Assembly (NCBI GenBank): GCA_963750965.1
Contig: CAVVSK010000009.1
Location: forward strand, 246,051 to 310,050
Direction: 5' to 3'
From: CANKHA01 sp963750965
GTDB lineage: Bacteria > Pseudomonadota > Alphaproteobacteria > Rhizobiales > Xanthobacteraceae
DNA length: 64,000 bases
Shown piece after piece: positions 59,781 through 64,000 of the stretch; position 1 is the first letter of the stretch, and each line of letters opens with the position of its first letter. The notes below the pieces were generated by a model. It had not been told where the DNA came from. It made no database searches and saw nothing but the letters and a program-made list of their open reading frames with translations. The translations under genes were made by a program, and so were the position numbers.

Positions 59781-61944
59781 GTGGCAACCATAATTCCGGC
59801 ATCGTTGCTGCGTAATGCAGGTATGGAGTCGCGCATGTCACAGGTAAGCGGCCGCTTGGGCGACGAGTTGGAATTGCGCGCGGTTGGCCGCGCCATCTGG
59901 TCTCGCCGACGGACGATTTTCGGTCCCGCCGCCCTCCTTTCGGTGCTGGCTTTCATCATCGTCAATTTAATCACGCCGCTTTACCGCTCCGAAGCGCGTA
60001 TTTTGATCGAGGGCCGCGACAACATCTATTTGCGTCCGGAAGCTGACAAGAGTTTCGACCGCAGCATTGTCGACCAGGAAGCCGTGGCCAGCCAGGTGCA
60101 GGTAATTCTGTCGCGCGATCTTGCGCTTCGCGTTATCCGCCAGCTCAAGCTTGGCGAACGGCCGGAATTCGATCCCGTACTCAGGGGTGTGTCGATTGGC
60201 GCGACAGTGCTCAGCCTTTTCGGATGGGGGCGCGATCCGTTGCGCATGACGCCGGAAGAACGCGTATTGGAGGTCTATTACGCCCGGCTCGATGTGTTTG
60301 CGATAGAGCGCTCGCGCGTCATCTCCATCAATTTCGAATCGCGCGATCCCGCGCTCGCCGCCCGCGTCGCCAATGCCGTCGCCGACGGTTACCTCGAAAT
60401 GCAGCAATTCAGCAAACAGGAACAGGCGCGCGCCGCCGGCCAGTATCTCTCCGGCGAAATCGACAATATGCGCAAGAAGGTGGCGGAAGCCGAAGCCAGG
60501 GTGGAGGATTTCCGCTCCAGATCCAACCTTTTTACCGGCCCAAACAGCGCGGGTCTGACAAGCCAGCAGCTGGCCGACATCAATAGTCAGATTGCTATCG
60601 CACGCGGACAGAAGGCGGACGCCGAAACCAAGGCGCAGATGATCCGCAGCATGATAGAATTCGGGCAGACAGCTGGAAGCTTCAGAAATTCTCAATTCCG
60701 ATCTAATCCGGCGTCTTAGCGAACAGCGCGTTACGCTACGCGCCCAGTTGGCGGAGCAATCGGCGACGCTGCTCGAGTTCCATCCGCGTATCAAGGAATT
60801 GCGGGCGCAGATCGCAGATCTGGAAAACCAGATCCGCGCCGAAACCGAAAAGGTCGTCCGCTCGCTGGAAAGCAACGCCAGAATTGCCGACGCCCGGGTG
60901 AATACGCTCAACGTCAGCCTCGGCCAGCTTAAGACGCAGGCCGCCTCCAGCAACGAGCAGGACGTCGAGTTGCGCGCCCTGGAGCGCGAAGCGAAGGCCC
61001 AGCGCGATCTGCTGGAATCTTATCTGGCGAAATACCGCGAGGCCGCCGCGCGCGACAGTCTGGAAGCGGCGCCGGCGGAAGCGCGCATCATCTCACGCGC
61101 AGTGGTCTCCAATACGCCATCCTATCCGAAGAAATTGCCCTTCGTTCTTCTGGTCGGTCTTGGCACGCTGCTGCTCGCTGCCGGCTGGGTGGCGACCGGA
61201 GAACTTCTGGGCGGGAGTTCCATGCCCCCTGTGTTGGAAGAACCCGCGCCACGGGCTTCGATGGTCCACGCCACGCGCGGCCTCGGCCGTTTCTGGACCA
61301 AGCGCGCGGAGCCGGAGATCTTGCCGCTTGCCGCGCCCCCAATGCGCGCGGCCGCCGAGCCGCCGGTAAACTCGATCGACGACATGGCGCGCACCTTGCG
61401 CGAAGCAGGCGAGGCGGGCCGGCGTGTCACTATCGTCGGCGCCGCGCGCAATGTGGGCACGACGCATGCCGCAATCTCCCTCGGTCGGGCGCTCGCCAAA
61501 CATTCTCCCTCGGTATTGGTCGATCTCGCGCTCAATTCGCCCAATATTTCGGTTTTCTCGCACGATCCGAATGCGCCCGGGATCGCCGAACTGGCGCGCG
61601 GGGAGGCGACGTTCGGAGAAATCATTACGCGCGACCGCTTCTCGCGCCTGCACCTCGTCGCTGTCGGTCGCGTGGGATCAGATGGCCCGGCTATCCTGGT
61701 GTCGCAGCGGCTGGCGGCCACGATCGATACCCTGGCGCGCGCCTACGACCATGTCGTGGTGGACGCGGGCGCCTTACCGGAAGCAGCGATCGAGCGTCTG
61801 GCGCGGCTTGCGCCGCGAGCCGTGCTTGTGGCCACCAATGTTACAAATCCGGCGACCGCTGCCGCCTGCGAGCGGCTGATAGCCGCTGGTTTTACCGATG
61901 TGGCGATGCTGCTCGGGCAACCGCGCGAGGAAGCCGCGGCCTAG
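59781..61944 (+). pseudogene. Wzz/Wzc-like polysaccharide chain-length/export protein, one-base frameshift
   Basis: A polysaccharide co-polymerase of PCP2a type. Frame one (GTG 59781) holds the N-terminal Wzz domain: first membrane helix (PAALLSVLAFIIVNLI), PLYRSEARILIEGRD and long coiled coils to about residue 290. Frame two resumes at about 60690 with SEILNSDLIRRLSEQR, a coiled coil (EFHPRIKELRAQIADLENQI), the second membrane helix (FVLLVGLGTLLLAAGW) and a C-terminal BY-kinase-like domain. Deleting one T in GAATTCGGG (60657-60663) restores about 720 codons. In the nucleotide-binding loop (VGAARNVGTTHAAISLG) Thr stands where the Walker A lysine should be, and no C-terminal tyrosine cluster is present, so kinase activity is unlikely. 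Confidence 0.87.
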
Positions 61945-62153
61945 CTCCGTCTGGGGCGTTGCACCCGGAGCATGCGCCAGCGCGTTAAAGCGGATTTGGA
62001 GAAAATCTTCATATTGGATTGGCGACCGGGTCGGCAAATCCCCTGCGAGTTAAATGTGCTTTCAATCCTTTCGATTAGCTTCGGGCGGCGCGTTAAACTG
62101 ACGGAACGGCGAGCGCAACGAATCGCGCCTGCAAAACATTCTTGGGGACGATC

Positions 62154-63211
62154 TTGGCCGGTTTGAAGCACAACGTGATCCGCACAGGTCTGGAGGCGCT
62201 GTATTTCACCGGCGCACATATGGTGATGCGCCCCTTTGTCGGCGGCATCGGCGCGATCCTGATGTTGCATCATGTGCGGCCGCCGCGCCAAGACCGATTT
62301 CAGCCTAATCGTCTTTTGGAAGTGACCCCGTTTTTTTTCGACCGGCTGTGCCGCAAGCTGCGCCGCTCCCGGCTTGATATTGTCACGCTTGATGAAATGC
62401 ACGAGCGGCTGATTGAAGGCTATTCCAAGCGCCGCTTCGTCTGCGTGACCTTCGACGACGGTTACCGCGACAATTTGCAATTCGCCTATCCAATCCTGAA
62501 GAAATACCAGATCCCGTTCGGGCTTTATATTCCGACCAGCTTCCCCGACCGGCTGGGTGAATTGTGGTGGCTTGCGCTTGAGGCGGTGATCGCCAGGAAC
62601 GACCGCATTGGGCTTGTGCTCGACGGCAAGAACCAGCACTTCGACTGCCGCACGGTAGCCGAAAAGCGGGCGGTGTATGCTTTGATTTATGCTTGGCTGC
62701 GGCGCCTTCCAACCGAAGAAGAAGTCCGCCGTGTCATTCGTGACTTGAGCCGGCGTTACCAGGTCGACATCGCTGCCTTCTGCGAAGATCTTTGCATGAG
62801 CTGGGATGAGCTGGCGGTGCTCGCATCCGACCCTTTGGTCACTATCGGTGCTCACACGGTCAATCATGTGATGCTGAAAAAAGTGCCGGAGAAAGCTGCG
62901 CGCACAGAGATGGAAATGAGTCGCCGGTGATTGCCGCCTCGCTCGGGGTGCGGCCGCAGCATTTAGCCTATCCGGTCGGGGATCCGACCTCCGCCGGTCC
63001 GCGCGAATTCCAGATCGCCCAGGAACTCGGCTTCAAAACCGCCGTAACCACGCGTCCGGGCGTCCTTTACCGGAAGCACCGCAATCATCTGATGGCACTG
63101 CCGCGTATCTCGGTGAACGGAGAGTTCCAGCGCGTGCGCTATATGCGGGTACTGATGTCGGGCGCCGCCACCCTGGTGTGGAACGGGTTCCGTCCCGTCC
63201 GTGCAACTTAG
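62154..63211 (+). pseudogene. Polysaccharide deacetylase (NodB homology), one-base frameshift
   Basis: A carbohydrate esterase 4-type enzyme for modifying the exopolysaccharide. The first frame has GGIGAILMLHHVRPPR, the metal-site motif VCVTFDDGYRDNLQ, FGLYIPTSF and IGAHTVNHVMLKK, stopping after EMEMSRR at about 62930. The second frame continues VIAASLGVRPQHLAYPVGD, the usual deacetylase C-terminal part, with KTAVTTRPG and LPRISVNG. One missing base near 62926-62928 (CGGTG for CGGGTG) reconnects them. Start TTG 62154 with GGGGA just upstream is preferred over TTG 62142. Plus strand, about 200 bases after the Wzz-like gene. Confidence 0.85.
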
Positions 63212-63252
63212 TGCATAATCCCACAAACCGCTGCTTGCTGTAGCTGATCGCG

Positions 63253-63462
63253 TTATTTACGCGACATCCAGCGAATGAGCGGCATGGCGGGCAGCACCCA
63301 GCCAAGCCCCGCGACCAGATAGTAAATAGCTGCGACAAAACCGGAGACGGAGGTCAAGACCGTCTGCGCCAATGCCATCGCCAGCAAGGTCCAGACAATG
63401 ACAAGCGCGAGCAGCGCGACAGCGCCAATCAGCTTGCGCAGGCGAATAGGCATTGCAGGCAT
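63253..63462 (-). CDS. DUF2842 small membrane protein
   Basis: A 69-residue protein with a basic N-terminus (MPIRLRKLIGAVALLALVIV) and two membrane helices separated by a short loop (QTVLTSVSGFVAAIYYLVAG), ending PLIRWMSRK. This two-helix family is commonly located next to ctaA in alphaproteobacteria, and the position here agrees. Function unknown; a link to cytochrome oxidase assembly would be inference. ATG 63462 with GGAA upstream. Confidence 0.85.
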   Translation of the reverse strand: MPAMPIRLRKLIGAVALLALVIVWTLLAMALAQTVLTSVSGFVAAIYYLVAGLGWVLPAMPLIRWMSRK

Positions 63463-63500
63463 CGGTGCGTTCCGGTTGCGGGGGCAGGGAAGGGAACTAT

Positions 63501-64000
63501 ATGGTCCGCTGCGTGCAGGCGATCCCCGACACCGAACAGGCCTCTTCCGCGCGGGACTTTCGCCGCCGCGCCGTCCGGTTGTGGCTGTGGGCGGTCGCGG
63601 CGCTTGTTTTCGCAACGCTGCTGGTCGGCGGTGCGACACGGCTGACGGAATCCGGACTGTCGATCGTCGAATGGAGGCCGGTAACCGGAACGATCCCGCC
63701 AGCTAGCGAAAGCACATGGCTCGCCGAATTCAAAAAATACCAGGCGACCACGCAATACCAGCAACTCAACCGCGGCATGACGCTCAATGAGTTCAAAACC
63801 ATTTATTGGTGGGAATGGACGCATCGTCTGCTCGGCCGGCTGATCGGCGCAGCATTCCTATTGCCTTTCGTCTGGTTCCTCTGGCGCGGCTGGATCGAGC
63901 GCGGGCTGAAGTGGCGGCTCTGGGCGCTCTTTGCGCTCGGCGCCATGCAAGGCGCAGTGGGATGGTGGATGGTCGCCTCCGGCATTGCCGGCCGTGTCAG
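63501..64000 (+). CDS. ctaA: Heme A synthase (CtaA/COX15), 3' end off the window
   Basis: Oxidises heme O to heme A for aa3-type cytochrome oxidase. The visible 166 codons start at ATG 63501 after AGGGAAGGGAACTAT. They show the first membrane helix (LWAVAALVFATLLVGGATRL), then the signature TESGLSIVEWRPVTGTIPP, the segment EFKTIYWWEWTHRLLGRLIG with a heme-ligand His, and further helices to GAVGWWMVASG. These match type 2 (COX15-like) proteins of alphaproteobacteria. The gene is truncated at the right edge. Divergent from the DUF2842 gene. Confidence 0.96.
   Translation, partial: MVRCVQAIPDTEQASSARDFRRRAVRLWLWAVAALVFATLLVGGATRLTESGLSIVEWRPVTGTIPPASESTWLAEFKKYQATTQYQQLNRGMTLNEFKTIYWWEWTHRLLGRLIGAAFLLPFVWFLWRGWIERGLKWRLWALFALGAMQGAVGWWMVASGIAGRV

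Overview
This window is a chromosomal segment of a high-GC alphaproteobacterium, most likely order Hyphomicrobiales (Rhizobiales) and closer to the Bradyrhizobium/Xanthobacter side than to Rhizobium. The evidence is gene order and family content. One run is rpoZ-rsh-pdxJ-acpS-lepB-rnc-era-recO followed by parC. Another is hemB/DUF6163/ldtR-glyA-nrdR-ribD-ribE-ribH-nusB-thiL. A third is bamE/CBP3-like chaperone-DUF177-plsX-fabH-ihfA-MerR. HdeA-like and short Cys-rich secreted proteins typical of bradyrhizobia are also present.

Layout. 1-6.6 kb: a lytic transglycosylase cut by the left edge, then dapA, mscL, smpB, a peroxiredoxin, and a divergent NYN RNase-like/uracil-DNA glycosylase pair. 6.8-14.4 kb: a dense housekeeping run from rpoZ to recO with several start/stop overlaps. 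14.4-26 kb: a Gly/Tyr-rich secreted protein, parC (frameshifted), a coupled multicopper oxidase-ZIP transporter pair behind a perfect palindrome, aminoacyl-tRNA-protein transferase, an RDD protein, ilvA (frameshifted), an orphan molybdenum hydroxylase large subunit and Mg-type hemB. 26-44.6 kb: ldtR, glyA, nrdR, riboflavin synthesis genes, nusB, thiL, an MFS transporter, a K+-independent type proton pyrophosphatase, bamE, the plsX-fabH lipid block, ihfA, a MerR regulator, two small secreted proteins, htpX, a PilZ protein and a small membrane protein.

44.83-54.80 kb is an accessory island. An intact tRNA-Pro(GGG) lies at its right end. A damaged copy of the tRNA segment from anticodon loop to 3' end lies at its left end, the signature of integration into a tRNA 3' end. 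No integrase is visible. The interior mixes intact genes (tandem HdeA, SnoaL-like, PilZ, an acetyl-CoA hydrolase/transferase-GNAT fusion) with gene fragments (DUF1254, DNA ligase, HIRAN and unidentified remnants) and two families of direct repeats at fragment boundaries.

54.86-63.2 kb is an exopolysaccharide cluster: O-antigen ligase-like protein, initiating sugar-phosphate transferase, glycosyltransferase, Wza-like export lipoprotein, Wzz/Wzc-like protein and polysaccharide deacetylase. Four of these six genes, plus parC and ilvA, carry a single-base frameshift. Because parC should be essential, sequencing or assembly indels are the simplest explanation, although decay of the cluster cannot be excluded. 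The window ends inside ctaA (heme A synthase). No rRNA, CRISPR array, intact insertion sequence or replication origin was seen.
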